In this document: in pieces, positions 1 to 11,126 of the stretch | Layout: the number at the start of each line of letters is the position of its first letter | Position numbering within the stretch: position 1 is the first letter of the stretch | Assembly: GCA_032718475.1 (NCBI GenBank) | Contig: JAUCBJ010002613.1 | Span: forward strand, 1 to 53,120 | Length of the DNA: 53,120 nucleotides | Direction: 5' to 3' | Source: Nemertoderma westbladi | Taxonomy: Eukaryota; Xenacoelomorpha; Nemertodermatida; Nemertodermatidae | The notes under the pieces: model-generated | What the model saw: only the letters and a program-made list of their open reading frames with translations | The model's database searches: none | Told to the model about the DNA's origin: nothing | Made by a program: the position numbers and the translations under genes

Positions 1-1563
1 AGTAAGGAACTCCTAGCCAAGTTACTACCGCGCAAGGATACTACTCCCCCGAGGCTGTATGGCCTCGCTAAGGTCCACAAGGCTGGTGTCCCCCTCCGCC
101 CGATAACTTCAATGCCCGGCAGCATCTACCACCCTGTCGCTGAGTACCTCAGGGACATGTTGCAGGTGCTGCCAGAGGGTAGGATTGGTACTAACAGCGC
201 CGGGGCTGCCGATCGTCTCGCCGAGCTGGAGGTAGAACCCACGGACCGCCTCTACTCCCTGGACGTAGTGAGTTTATTCACTAATGTTCCACTCAAGGAG
301 GCGGTGCAGCTTGCTGCTGATCTACTGTACGAGCAACATCCTGACCAGCCTATCAACAAGGACCAATTTATTCGTCTTATGTTGGTTGCTACACAGGATG
401 TTGTATTCCTGGATCACCGTGGTAACTACCGTTGTCAGAGGGATGGTGTCGCCATGGGCTCCCCTTTGGGTCCCATACTCGCCAACATCTTTCTGTCACA
501 GTTCGATGAGCAGATCGCGGCGGGTACCAAGCTTAGCGATAGGTACGTTGATGACGTGTTTAGCGTTGGTAGTAATGACCCCACTGAGAAGCTGAGAGAG
601 GTCAATGCCCTCCACCCCAATCTTAAGTTTACACTTGAGTTGGAGGAACAGGGCCGCTTGCCTTTCCTTGATTTGGTTGTGTCCCGTACTGACCACGCGC
701 TTGCGACGGCGTGGTACCGCAAGCCTACAGATACCGGGCTTGTTCTTAATGCTACTGCGTGTGCCCCTGAGGCATACAAACGGGGGGTAGTTCGTGGAAT
801 GTTTCATCGCATTTTCAACGTCAGTAAGGGCGGGGATGGCTCCCAGCTCCTTTCTGCAATTGGCGAAGCTAACACCATTCTTAGCAATAACCAATATACG
901 AATGCGATGATTCAACGCGAGCTTACCGCCGTCCGTGCCGCTAGGGGGCGTCTTGGCAATTGTAGTGAGAGCGAGGTGACTGCGGTTGCACCCACTGAGG
1001 TCATTGACCTGGTGGATCCAGCACCCGTAGATAATCCCAGGCCTATCATCTGTAAGTTTGAGTACCGCGGTCGGGCTACCGAACTTTTCGTTCGTAGGCT
1101 ACGTGGTCTAGTACCGAGATCTTGCGCACGGCCAGTGCGGTTTGTTTACACAACTGCCAAACTGCGCCAATCACTGCCATCATTGAAACATCCGGTTCCC
1201 GATATTCTGGCTTCTAACGTCGTGTATTCATTTGCTTGTCCCTCTTGTAAGGGGGAATATGTTGGACATACCATCCAACACTTATTTGAACGCGTTAGAC
1301 AGCATCAAGACGGGTCGGCCAATGATGGTAGTGAACAAGGCAAGACAGTTCACAACCATATCATGACGCACCGCGGGGAGCCCAACACACGTTGGTTGAC
1401 TGACTGGCGAGAGTTGTTCAAACACTTCAAGGTTATTGCACGGCACCCTTTGCGTCCTGTCCTGCAAAAACTAGAAATGTTTTATATACGCACTCGCCAG
1501 CCAGCTATTAACAAGCAGAAACGTGATTGGCGCAAGTTTGAGGTGCTGCTTCCCAGTGGTTAG
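1..1563 (+). CDS. Penelope-like element protein: reverse transcriptase + GIY-YIG endonuclease (5' partial)
   Basis: The frame is open from base 1 to the stop at 1561-1563. The true start lies outside the window: conserved RT blocks PRLYGLAKVHK and PLRPITS (about 52-111) precede the first ATG at 112. Further RT blocks follow in order: SLDVVSLFTNVP (256-291), DGVAMGSPLGP (442-474), the catalytic YVDD (544-555) and LPFLDLV (658-678). The C-terminal part has a GIY-YIG nuclease core, VYSFACPSCKGEYVGHT (1222-1272), followed by the conserved Arg and His of LFERVRQH. RT followed by GIY-YIG is the diagnostic order of Penelope-like elements, which reverse-transcribe their RNA at a nicked target in the nucleus. 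No stop or frameshift interrupts the visible part, so this copy may be young. The clade (Poseidon, Neptune, Penelope) cannot be fixed by eye. Confidence 0.93.
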   Translation, partial: SKELLAKLLPRKDTTPPRLYGLAKVHKAGVPLRPITSMPGSIYHPVAEYLRDMLQVLPEGRIGTNSAGAADRLAELEVEPTDRLYSLDVVSLFTNVPLKEAVQLAADLLYEQHPDQPINKDQFIRLMLVATQDVVFLDHRGNYRCQRDGVAMGSPLGPILANIFLSQFDEQIAAGTKLSDRYVDDVFSVGSNDPTEKLREVNALHPNLKFTLELEEQGRLPFLDLVVSRTDHALATAWYRKPTDTGLVLNATACAPEAYKRGVVRGMFHRIFNVSKGGDGSQLLSAIGEANTILSNNQYTNAMIQRELTAVRAARGRLGNCSESEVTAVAPTEVIDLVDPAPVDNPRPIICKFEYRGRATELFVRRLRGLVPRSCARPVRFVYTTAKLRQSLPSLKHPVPDILASNVVYSFACPSCKGEYVGHTIQHLFERVRQHQDGSANDGSEQGKTVHNHIMTHRGEPNTRWLTDWRELFKHFKVIARHPLRPVLQKLEMFYIRTRQPAINKQKRDWRKFEVLLPSG

Positions 1564-1650
1564 ACGGATACACTTCTACCTTGTTTCACTTTACCGTCCC
1601 GTCTCCCTTGGGAACTTCTATCTATTGTCTCCTTTCTAGCACTAGCTACT

Positions 1651-1706
1651 TGAGAAAGCCCCCATTGGGGCGAAACCTACTGATCAGCTGACAGCCGTCA
1701 GCTGAT
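1651..1706 (+). other. Two hairpins in the Penelope-like element 3' region
   Basis: About 90 nt after the stop there is a stem GCCCC (1658-1662) / GGGGC (1667-1671) with a CATT loop, followed directly by GAAAC (1672-1676). A second, perfect 10-bp stem, ATCAGCTGAC (1683-1692) / GTCAGCTGAT (1697-1706), follows. Penelope-like elements are known to carry hammerhead ribozyme motifs in their terminal regions. The stem followed by GAAAC resembles hammerhead helix II plus its GAAA. The preceding TTGAGAAA does not match the CUGANGA box, so activity is doubtful. Confidence 0.45.
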
Positions 1707-1897
1707 TACTGATTGCATGCAACGTCTAATGGTCAGTTGCTTTTTTATTTTAGTATTTGTATCGTACTGTACTGGCATACCTACCGGTAAGGTTTTTTAC
1801 TTCAGCTTGACAATTAAAGAATAAAATAATTGTATTAACTCAAGCATTTAATTATTATTACTTTAATGCAAGTCTGCATCAATCACCTACATCGCCC
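1707..1897. other. AT-rich spacer between the two retroelements
   Basis: No gene seen. Mostly A+T; presumably the rest of the Penelope-like 3' tail and the junction with the truncated LINE. Confidence 0.4.
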
Positions 1898-4380
1898 TGG
1901 GTCTATAGCAATAGTGTTAACCGAAATTATGTCCATCTTCAGGATTTTATCTCTGGAAATGGATTGTTTTCGGCTGGAACCCAGTTCAAGAAGCGAACTG
2001 GAAAGCTATGGACTCATAGTGGACCCAGTGGTCACAAGTCCCAGATAGACCATATTCTGTTTCGTAGGAAATACAGGAGCTCTATACAAGACTGTAATGC
2101 ATTTACACTTCGACCCTTCTCCAGTGATCACCGCCTTATTGTGGCCAAGGTAAGACTTAGTCTGCGTGCTAGCAGAACAACGAAATCTGCCTTGCCACGG
2201 CATGACTGGTCCTCTCTGTTGCAACAGCCAAGTGTGAGATCCAGCTTCACACTACAGCTGAGCAACAGGTATGAGACTCTTGCCTCTGAGGCGGCAGATC
2301 ACTGTGAGGGCTATACTGCCTTTACAGAAGCAGTTAAGTTAGCAGCTGCAGAAACAGTTCCTGTATACCCTCGAAACAGGAAAAGGGCCCCCTGGACTGA
2401 CAATAAAATTCAGAAGTGCCGAAATGACCTTCATAAGGCGCAGAAAGAGTCCCGACTCAAACAGACAACAGCGGCCAAGAATGCAGTTAAAGCTGCATCT
2501 AGGTCCCTGAACAGGCAGTACTCTGTTAATCTACAGGAGCTAATAAACCAACAGGTTGATGCCATCAATGATGCTGACGACAGCAGGCAATCATCCCAGG
2601 CATGGAAATCGATCAATCTGCTTACTGGGCGGAAAAGCCAACCAACCACCAAGGTTAAGGCTGAATCACCAGCCGATCGCCTCAATGGTTGGAAAGCCCA
2701 CTTTGAAAAGCTCCTCAATAATGACAGGGTATTGCCTGATAACTTTATAGAAGTAAAAGTGTCTGAGTCTGTACTCCCAGATATTCCCATTGGCGATATC
2801 TCCTTTGCAGAAGTGAAGGCTGCTGCAAAGAGCATTAAGACCAATCGTGCCAGTGGAGTAGATGGTGTTCCCCCTGAGGTCTTTAAAATACCTGAGTGTT
2901 TAAAGCTCATCTATCCCATCATAGTAGACATGTACCGTACAACAAGAGTCCCACAAGAAATGAAAACAAATAAGTTGGTGCCAGTTCCCAAGAAGGGCAA
3001 CCTAACACTCTATGGTTCTTTTCGGGGAATCTCATTGATCTCGATTGCTGCAAAACTATACAATAGAATTCTATTAAATCGCATCAGGGATCCCATTGAG
3101 AGACTGCTACGTGGAAATCAGAATGGGTTCCGTAAAGGTCGTGGGACCATGGAGCCCATTTTGGCACTTAGAAGGATAATTGAAGAGTTATCAAAAAAGA
3201 AAGACAGGCATCTGGCTGTTATCTTTGTTGACTTCTTCAAGGCCTTTGATTCAGTCTCTCGCTCACGTATGTTCAGCAACTTTCATTATATGGGATTCCT
3301 GATGAAATTATTGCAGCAATCAGATCAGTATACGATGGTTCGACAACATTTGTGTCTACTGTTGACGGTGACACAGAACCATTTGAAGTGTTATGGGGCG
3401 TCCTCCAAGGAGACACACTTGCACCATTCTTGTTCATTATTGTGGTTGACTATGTTCTACGCATGTCCTTAGATCATCATAATGATGATGGGGTGATGAT
3501 AACTCCATCTACTGGCTCCAGAAGTCGAGGAAATCCTGCCAAGTACCTAACTGATCTAGACTTTGCTGATGACTTAGGAGTACTCTCAGAATCATTAGAG
3601 GGAGCCCAGCGGCTCCTCAGCTCATTAGAACATGCTGCTTCTAGTGTTGGTCTTTTTATTAACTCCAGAAAGACCAAAATTCTGACAGTTAACTTTGAAA
3701 GTCCTCAGCAAGTCTCTGATCGGATGAGCATAAGCTCAAAGGATGGTATGCTTGAGCATGTGGACGACTTCTGTTACCTGGGATCATGGATCCGGAAGTC
3801 AGGTGAGGACCTTCGAATACGTAAGGGAAAGGCATGGGCAGCCTTGAATAGGCTTTCCAGGATTTGGAAGTCACCTAGAATTAATCGGAAACTTAAGGTC
3901 CGATTATTTAGAGCAGCAGTAGTTCCAGTACTCCTCTACGGGAGTCCATGCTGGGCTCTAACTGCTGAGGACACCAAATCTCTGGATGGCACATTCACAA
4001 GAATGCTACGCCGGGTACATTGTGTCAAGTACAATGCACACATCTCCAACCAGACACTATATAACATTGGAGGTGTCTCATTGGTTCCCCCAAGCTTGAC
4101 ACTAGAACAAAATCGCCTCCGCTTTGCAGGACATTGCTTTCGCCGTGAGGACCAGCCAGTGCATAATCTTGTACTTTGGCAGCCTCATGGAGTGAATAAG
4201 CATGGTGGACAGCCCATGACGTTCTTGAGACGCATCTTAAAGGACACTGGCCTTAAAGATGCGGATGATCTAGCAAATGTCATGGGTGATAGGGAGTTGT
4301 GGCGGTGCAATTTTGTTGACAAGCCGGCACAGCATTCTTAAAAATGCAGCTGGAATGCAGCATGCCGATCCTAGTAGTAG
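1898..4380 (+). pseudogene. 5'-truncated, frameshifted LINE (endonuclease tail + reverse transcriptase)
   Basis: This is a non-LTR retrotransposon ORF2 remnant. It begins inside the C-terminal part of an apurinic-type endonuclease: SQIDHILFR (2039-2065) and SDHRL (about 2123-2137). The RT follows with FRGISLISIAAKLYNRIL, NQNGFRKGRGTMEPILALRR, the catalytic block FVDFFKAFDSV (about 3224-3256) and FADD (3562-3573). The C-terminal LINE block has YLGSWIRKSGED and LLYGSPCWALT. The protein ends at 4341. Reading passes from one frame to another between about 3276 and 3291 (after SVSRSRMF, before YGIPDEII), consistent with a 1-base loss, so this copy cannot make a full ORF2. The 3' end is a short UTR and a TAG-rich tail at 4370-4381. 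A second copy of the last 460 bp lies at 39469-39930. The clade was not assigned. Confidence 0.9.
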
Positions 4381-4435
4381 TAACTGGAGAATATTCAAAC
4401 CCCCAAGTGCCCAACTCTAATTCATGAATTTCTGA

Positions 4436-5040
4436 AATCTGTCAGTCTTTCTGTCAGTTTGTCTGTCAAGACTTTAGAAAGAATAAAATCTACAAACGTT
4501 CTTGCTATGGGGGTTTTCATTGTCAAGGATTTCATTTCCACTGTCAGTTTTCACTTTTGACCCTATCCAGACTGTCTGTCGGTCTGCCTGTCAGTTTGTC
4601 CGTCAAAAGTTTAAGGAATCACATTAGCTAATTAAAATTCTCGCTATGGGGGTTTTCCTGGTCAAGGATTTCATTTCCGCTGTCAGTTTTCACTTTTGAC
4701 CCTATGCAGACTGTTTGTCGGTCTGTCTGTCTGTCTGTCAGTCTGTCGGTCGAAAATATAAGGGATCACATTAGCTAATTAAAATTCTCTCTATGGGGGG
4801 TTTTCCTGGTCAAGGATTTCATTTCTGCTGTCAGTTTTCACTTTTGATCCTATCCAAACTCTCTGCCGGTCTGTCTGTCGGTCTGTCTGTCTGTCGGTCT
4901 GTCTGTCCGTCAAAAATATAAGGAATCACATTAGCTAATTAAAATTATCTCTATGGGGGTTTTCCTGGTCAAGGATTTCATTTCCGCTGACAGTTTTCAC
5001 TTGTGACCGTATCCAGACTGTCTGTCGGTCAGTCTGTTTA
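4436..5040 (+). repeat. Tandem repeat of about 140-160 bp with GTCT-rich core
   Basis: About four units share CTATGGGGGTTTTC, GTCAAGGATTTCATTTC, GTCAGTTTTCACTTTTGA and AATCACATTAGCTAATTAAA. They are separated by (GTCT/GTCG)n of variable length, which explains the uneven period. Related single copies occur near 6690-6960 (opposite strand), 29455-29505 and 52720-52860, so this is a dispersed family locally amplified. Confidence 0.85.
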
Positions 5041-7373
5041 GGCTTTTTTGTTTCGGCTGTTTAGTCAGTTTAGGCCTACCTTACTGCAGTACTGCCTTAT
5101 TCTGTTATTGCTAATGTCTGGCAGTCTGTAAGCAGATTTGAACTAGGCCTACCGTAGTTAAATTACAGTAGATGCAAGTTGAAATGCGCCGTAAAACATA
5201 TAGAAGCATGTACTTAAGAGACCAGCAACATTTTCCCTTCTTATAAATCGAATAAATGTCATGGAACAGACGTGAGTGTCATGGCGCAATACCCATGGAA
5301 CAGACGTATGTGCCATGGCAGCATGGTACCGAAAGGGTTAAGGAACAATTCAAACCTTCCCGCTATTTTAGATAATACCATTTTTCCATGTTCAACAATA
5401 ACTTTGTCAAAAATGAATGAAATTCAACGAAATTTTTAAAAGTAGTTTAATACGAAATACTGTCTGCTGGTTGGTAGTTGGGTGTTGACCAATGGCGGCT
5501 TGGATGAATCAATTCAGCATCAGCTGATCAGTGTTCTAGTAGTGTATTACATTGTACAGTACACTGTACAGTGACTGCCAGGCAAGTGGCGCATGCTAAC
5601 AGGCTGACTGGTGATCGTAACTACACAGAACTGCAGTGCAGCAGTCGAAATGCTGAAGGCCTACACTCTGACTGCTGTCCTAATTTGAGCGCCATTTTGT
5701 GGTGTTTTGCCATCATTGGTTTACCTCTAAAAACCAACCAGCAGACAGTTTGGTATTAAATTGTGCCTTCTAATAATACCGATCTCACTGGAAAATGAGA
5801 TTTTATTTAAAGTTATATAATTTCGATATTTTCGTTAATAATTTCGTCTTTTTCGTTATTTTCAGGTTTTATAACCATCCTCGAACGAGTTTGTAAATCT
5901 CGGGAATACAAAATAAAGGTTACAAAACTAGCCGCCAATGGCCACCAATCACATGTACACTAGTCTTTCAAAAGTTTAGATATTTTCCAAAGTTAACTTA
6001 TTATTAAAGGGGCTACAGTAGTCGCATTTTGTGAACATAATCAAATGACCTTCAGATGTTTTCTGAAGACCATCTGAGTTTTCGAATTTGTTAGCGATTT
6101 CGCCATATCTTTTAACGTTTTCAAGATATGACCCTTTTTTTACTTCTTGCACTTTTCATTCGCTAGAACAATATTTCAGAAACTCAGAGTTTTATCCAAA
6201 TGTGCTAATTTCATTTCCTGTGGGGTTGTTGAGGATTTCTGGGAACCCTTGTTAAGGTGACAAACATTTTTCAAATGTCTGACCGAGAATTGTCTGTTTT
6301 TTCACTACTTGCACTTATCGAATTTCGGAAATGACGACAACCCCAAAACTGTCTTTAGTGGGATTAAAAGCTTAAATTAATTTAATTTAATACATTAAGG
6401 GAAAGTGTGTTACAGTTGGTGGTGCTTTCTAACCATAACAATAAACAAAACTTTATTTCATATGCGACCAATTTGCAGTGTATTTCACATTTTCTAATTG
6501 TGGTCTATGTGCACTACTATCTGACTTTCCGTGCTATGGAATAAAAAATGTCAAAATCACAGATATTTGTCTATTTTTTAACTCCTGTGTGGTTTTTGTT
6601 GGCGCGGAGTCCGTTTGTGATATTATTAAAAAAATCGAACTAAAATGTCCTTGTTTTTCTTCCTGAGACTAAAAGTGCAAGTACCATGTAGTGAAAATGT
6701 AACAGGTAGAGGTGTGTTTACGGATGCTTGGACAGGCAGACCGACAAAATAGACAGCCTCAATTCGCCAAATATACAAATAATCAAAATTAACAAATCCC
6801 TTACCTGGAAAACCCCCATAGCAATAATTAGCAGTCAAAGCAAAAATGTCATCTTTTTGCCACCAGGCATTAGCGAAATCGACTATCTGAGTCTGACAGT
6901 CACCGTCATCAATTTGACAGTTTGCAGAAGACAGACTTAAAAAGCCAGTTTAAACGGACACAAAAAGTCACTACAAAATATGCAAAATTGAAAGGACAAA
7001 AAGTGAAAAAAATGGACATAAAAAATAACATAAAAACATTTTAATCTCCCGGGTGGGGAAGCAGGGCAATTCTCCCTCCACTCCACAGCTCCATGCATTA
7101 ATTATTATACAGTACTGTACTAAACAGACTTAACAGTTTAGCAGGGGGAAACCAGGCAGTAGCAGTAAGTAAAACGTAATTTACAATTTACACTACCGGT
7201 ACTTTCAGACTTTAGTAGTAGTGCAGTTGTGCCCAGCTAGCCAGCCTACCCTTATTTCAGTGATTGAGTGCAGAAAGTGGGAAAACATTGCATCGCAGAA
7301 TGTTCAGCATCAGTTCAGACTGTTAGATATGTTAGTCCTACTATTTTTTAAATAAATTTGTTTTAATCTGGCG
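5041..7373. other. AT-rich intergenic sequence upstream of OSBP exon 1
   Basis: No gene recognised. Short ORFs here have no family features. A GTCT-family copy on the minus strand lies at about 6690-6960. A copy of the dispersed word GTTACAG...CAATAAAC is at about 6411-6445. The OSBP promoter and any 5' UTR exon should lie at the right end, but I see no clear TATA box. Confidence 0.4.
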
Positions 7374-7507
7374 ATGGGTGAACGTGATACTAATAAGACG
7401 ACGACAACCTCTGAATTCAGAGGTTTTCTGTATAAATGGACAAACTACATGCGAGGATATCAGCGTCGATGGTTTGTTCTCAGTAATGGATTGTTCTCAT
7501 ATTATCG
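7374..7507 (+). CDS. OSBP: Oxysterol-binding protein, coding exon 1 (PH domain, first half)
   Basis: The ATG at 7374 is preceded by an in-frame TAA seven codons upstream, which supports this start. The exon encodes 44 codons plus 2 nt: a short polar N-terminus, then [20 protein letters not shown] and [11 protein letters not shown]. This matches the first strands of the OSBP pleckstrin-homology domain; [19 protein letters not shown] is close to diagnostic for OSBP/ORP1-type proteins. The exon stops at CG before the donor GTTAGG (7508), phase 2. The Arg codon is completed by the first base of exon 2. OSBP family members exchange sterol and PI4P between ER and Golgi, and their PH domain binds Golgi PI4P and Arf1. 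The long Gly/Ala-rich N-terminus of vertebrate OSBP is absent. Confidence 0.9.
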
Positions 7508-8051
7508 GTTAGGCCTAGTTTAGTTTAGATTAACCTTATCTTACTGTTTGATTATTTATACCTGGTGCCTGGGCAACTGGCAGGCAGCAGGCTCTGAGGC
7601 TGGGGAATTTAAGATAAACAATGAACATGAAAAGTAGCCCCAACTCCCAGAGCTCTGTCCCCTGTCGGACAGTCGGATGTCTCTGTCAGCGTCATGCAGT
7701 CAGGCTGTAGACGTCAAGACTCATGAGTACCCGTACCTACCGCTGCCAACTTCTGAACTTGCCAAGGCCTACAACCTCAGACAGTCAGAACCTGACAACT
7801 GTGCATTATTCTATTGCAGAATTGAACTGCTTACACTCGACATTACAGCATTAATAATTTTATTCATGTAGGATGTAGGCCTTGGCCTATCCTGCTATCT
7901 CAGTAAAGTCTGAAAATTCTTGATTTTATTTACCGGTAGGCTAGGCCTATATTCTGACTGTCTGATCTTAGTTTAATAAATAAGGTAGGAAAGGAATATT
8001 ACAATACAGCAATAGGCTGATAGTAATAGATAAGTTATGTTACTTTGTTAA

Positions 8052-8745
8052 TACCGGTAAGCTTCGGATACATGACCGAACGTAATCAGGATCGAATGTA
8101 ACATTTGGCCTAGTTATTTATTACGTATCTAACGTAACCGCATTTATGTTACATTGGATCCTATAACTATGTTACATTCGATCTACAAATTACTTACAGC
8201 TGACTAAGCCCGAATGTAACATTGCCATTTGAAGGGGCACGTTACATAGCAGCAGACAGGCAGAGGCGTGTTGGGGGAACCAAAACAATAAACGAAAGTT
8301 AACACATGTCTGCATTTTACATGTTACAAGATCAGAAGATTATGGAGGTTACTGGGTTAAGTTTAGCCTACTTTTATTTAAAGGAGCAGGTTACAGTAGA
8401 GGCGTGTTGGTGGACCAAAACAATAAACGAAAGTTAACACATATTACAAGATTATGCAGGTTACTTCAGTACCGGTACTTAATTCAGTAATTGGGTCTTG
8501 GGTCTTTGTTTTGTACTCACCAAACTGTTTCTTCCTGTAAATAAACGAAGCATTTCATCGGTTAGGGCCTAACTCCTGAAATCAAAACACAACTGAAATA
8601 AATGTATGTTACATTCGGGCTTAGAATTTTGTAGATCGAATGTAACATAGTTATAGGATCCAATGTAACATAATTGAGGTTACGTTCGATTCGTAAAAAC
8701 TATGTTTCGATCCTGATTACGTTCGGTCTGTCACCCGTAAGCTTC
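8052..8745. mobile_element. Foldback element with about 150-bp inverted arms, in OSBP intron 1
   Basis: The left arm (about 8070-8225) and right arm (about 8604-8740) are inverted copies. Shared words include GACCGAACGTAATCAGGATC, TTGGATCCTATAACTATGTT, TACATTCGATCTACAAA and AAGCCCGAATGTAACAT, each found in reverse complement in the other arm. The interior carries two copies of the dispersed word CCAAAACAATAAACGAAAGT. No ORF, so a non-autonomous element. Confidence 0.75.
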
Positions 8746-8757
8746 CTATATTATATT

Positions 8758-9344
8758 ACCGGTGTAATAGAGAATTATCACTCCCCATGCAAAATCACCT
8801 CCCGGTTAAAATTCCCTAGTGTATTCTCACACTTCCGGGATGTATTTTCCCTAGTGTATTTTAACCCCCTCCTGTCAGCCAGTGAAAACTCATCCCTGCC
8901 AACCTGAATTTATAAATTTTCACTCTGTGCAAATCCATCCCGGGTTAAATTTCCCTAGTGTATTCTCACTCCCTGTGTATTTTTTTGTATCTTTTACAGT
9001 ACTTTACTATATACAAATCTCCAGCGTGTGTTTGTCTGTGTGCTAGAGTAGCAGTAGAGGTATCTTTGGTCTTATCTGTAGGCTTATATCGAATTTAAAT
9101 TATATTGAAATGTAAAATATCATGGGAGTAAGAATACACTGAGCAGCTGACCCTGAGCCTGAGGCGGTTAAATTTCACTAAAATAATCACCCAGGGTAGA
9201 TTCACCACCGGTCTGCCGGTTAAAATACCCTACAGCCCTAGTAAATTCTAACCTGGGGGTGAAAATACACTAGTGAATAGTAAAGGAGGGAATGAATTTT
9301 TTTTTTTTGGGGGGGGGGGGGTGGAAATTCTCTGCTACACCGGT
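8758..9344. mobile_element. Short inverted-repeat element (MITE-like), in OSBP intron 1
   Basis: Left end ACCGGTGTAATAGAGAATT (8758-8776) then ATCACTCCCC; right end, read in reverse complement, ACCGGTGTAGCAGAGAATT then TCCACCCCCC. The match covers about 29 bp with a few changes. The interior has three or four copies of GGTTAAAATTCCCTAGTGTA-like words. A G-run of 13 (9309-9321) sits just inside the right end. Confidence 0.7.
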
Positions 9345-9879
9345 ACACGATTAAAATAACATTATTTTAAAAACTGATTTGTTCATGATATATCATTTTG
9401 TGTAGAATTAATTTAGTAGTGTAGTTTAGTAGTCTGGTAGTTGTATTAGTGTATTTAGTAGTTTTTAAAATAATTAAATATTTTAATGAGGTTTGTCACT
9501 GTCAGATAAGAGGATAGGCCTATGCTGCTATGAGTTTCTCACTCCCATGCAAACCTTGTCTAATGGAACAAATTAAGTCCATATGTACAGTATTGCGATG
9601 TATGGGCTATGGCCTATGCGGCGTTCCATACTCTACTCCTATCCAAACCTTGTCTACCGGTAGTCTAATGGAGCAAATAAACCGATATGTTCTTTGCCGA
9701 TATGTATGTGTTCTTTGAGGGTATAGTTTGAGGGTCTGTTACATGCCTGGCTAAATTCTCACTATTTTGTTGTTGTATTTTCTCAGTAATTCTATAATAA
9801 TATCAAAACAATTCGCTTAAAAATATGTATATAGGCCTCCTATTCCTTTCTTACTTATGTCATTTTTATTATATTCCAG

Positions 9880-10094
9880 AATGCAGATCAGTGCTAGTGA
9901 TTTACCGCTTACTACGGCATGCAGAGGGACTATCAACCTCTTGAACGCTTTTATAACCAGCGTAAACGACTGTAACTTCGCAATATCTAACGGCGGGTCG
10001 CAGACATGGCATCTCAAAGCGAGTTCCGAGGCAGAGAAGATGCGATGGTTGACGGGGTTGGAGTTGCAGAAGAATACAACGCAAATGGAGATGG
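9880..10094 (+). CDS. OSBP: Oxysterol-binding protein, coding exon 2 (PH domain, second half)
   Basis: The acceptor is ATATTCCAG ending at 9879. The first base completes the Arg of exon 1, then 71 codons follow. The protein continues TACRGTINLLNAFITSV, NDCNFAISNGGSQTWHLKAS and SEAEKMRWLTGLELQK. These are the C-terminal strands and closing helix of the OSBP PH domain; vertebrate OSBP has CRGTINL, SCNFIISNGGAQTYHLKASS and RWVTALELAK at these places. The donor GTTAGT starts at 10095, phase 1. Reading through the donor would stop at once, which supports the splice site. The 2.4-kb intron before it is almost wholly repetitive. Confidence 0.92.
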
Positions 10095-11126
10095 GTTAGT
10101 AGGTAGAATGGGGGGGGGGGGGGGGGGTCTAAATACTAACTAGACACTCCATTGTAGTTCCTTCCACGTTTTGCTGATAAGGATTTAGCTGCTCTTCGGT
10201 TAGTTGTCAATAAAATCTATCTATATCTATCTGTGAGTTTCGTAGAGTTTGCTACTGCAAATCCAATCCAAATCCTAATTATATGTAAATATGCTACACT
10301 TCTCCCATTCCAAACTGACCACATGTCGTACCGACAGGCTCATATATCTATCCGCGAGCCTTCGGATTTCTTCCAGTATGGCATGTTTCATGTTTACCGA
10401 TCTCAGTTTACCCGCTGTAAGGTCCAGTAGTATACCGCTTACTGGATCCTAGTAACGATGTATCTTACCGTAAGATCTAGTAATGTATACGGGCTCGTAC
10501 AGTATCTGACAACAAATCCCAGTCCAGGATATCTAAACAAACAGATACAATACACAAACTACTACTGGCGAGGAACAGAGCCTAGTGTCTATTCTATGTA
10601 CGTGAGCGGGTCTAATGCCTACGAACTAGACAAAAGGATACCTGTCCTCTAACCGGTGAGGCAGATGTACAGTTACAGTAACAGACCAAACTCACGGGAA
10701 AACAATCCCCGCGCAGCGAATCCTAACTATCGCTGACAGTCCTAAATACAGTAACTTGCCGCGGTGTGATTTATATGGTTTATATACGAGCTAGTGGGTT
10801 AACAGACCTAGCGTAACAACACTGATTCAGTCCTAAATCAGTCGAAAGAGGGTCGTGCCTAATGTAACAATACTGCTGAGCAGAAAACAACAGTTTAATA
10901 ACGAAAATGAAATACTCCTTATTGCCGTAACTAAATATCAGATCCTAATTTACAAATACAGATAAATTCTGCCTAAAGTAATATATAGTACGCTATAACT
11001 AGTAGAACTCTAAGGGTAAATATGTTTTCTCTGTTATCTCTTAGTTAAGTTATCAGAATTTTATCAGAGTTGATCAGAATGATACACAATGTTCATTGTA
11101 GATAAAATATAAACATCCGCAGTCTC
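10095..11126. other. OSBP intron 2, left part: G-run and unclassified sequence
   Basis: A G-run of 18 (10110-10127) begins the intron. The stretch 10230-10990 looks different in composition from its neighbours, with many TAC/GTA words and short open frames of about 65 codons, but I recognise no domain in it. I call no gene here. Confidence 0.35.
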
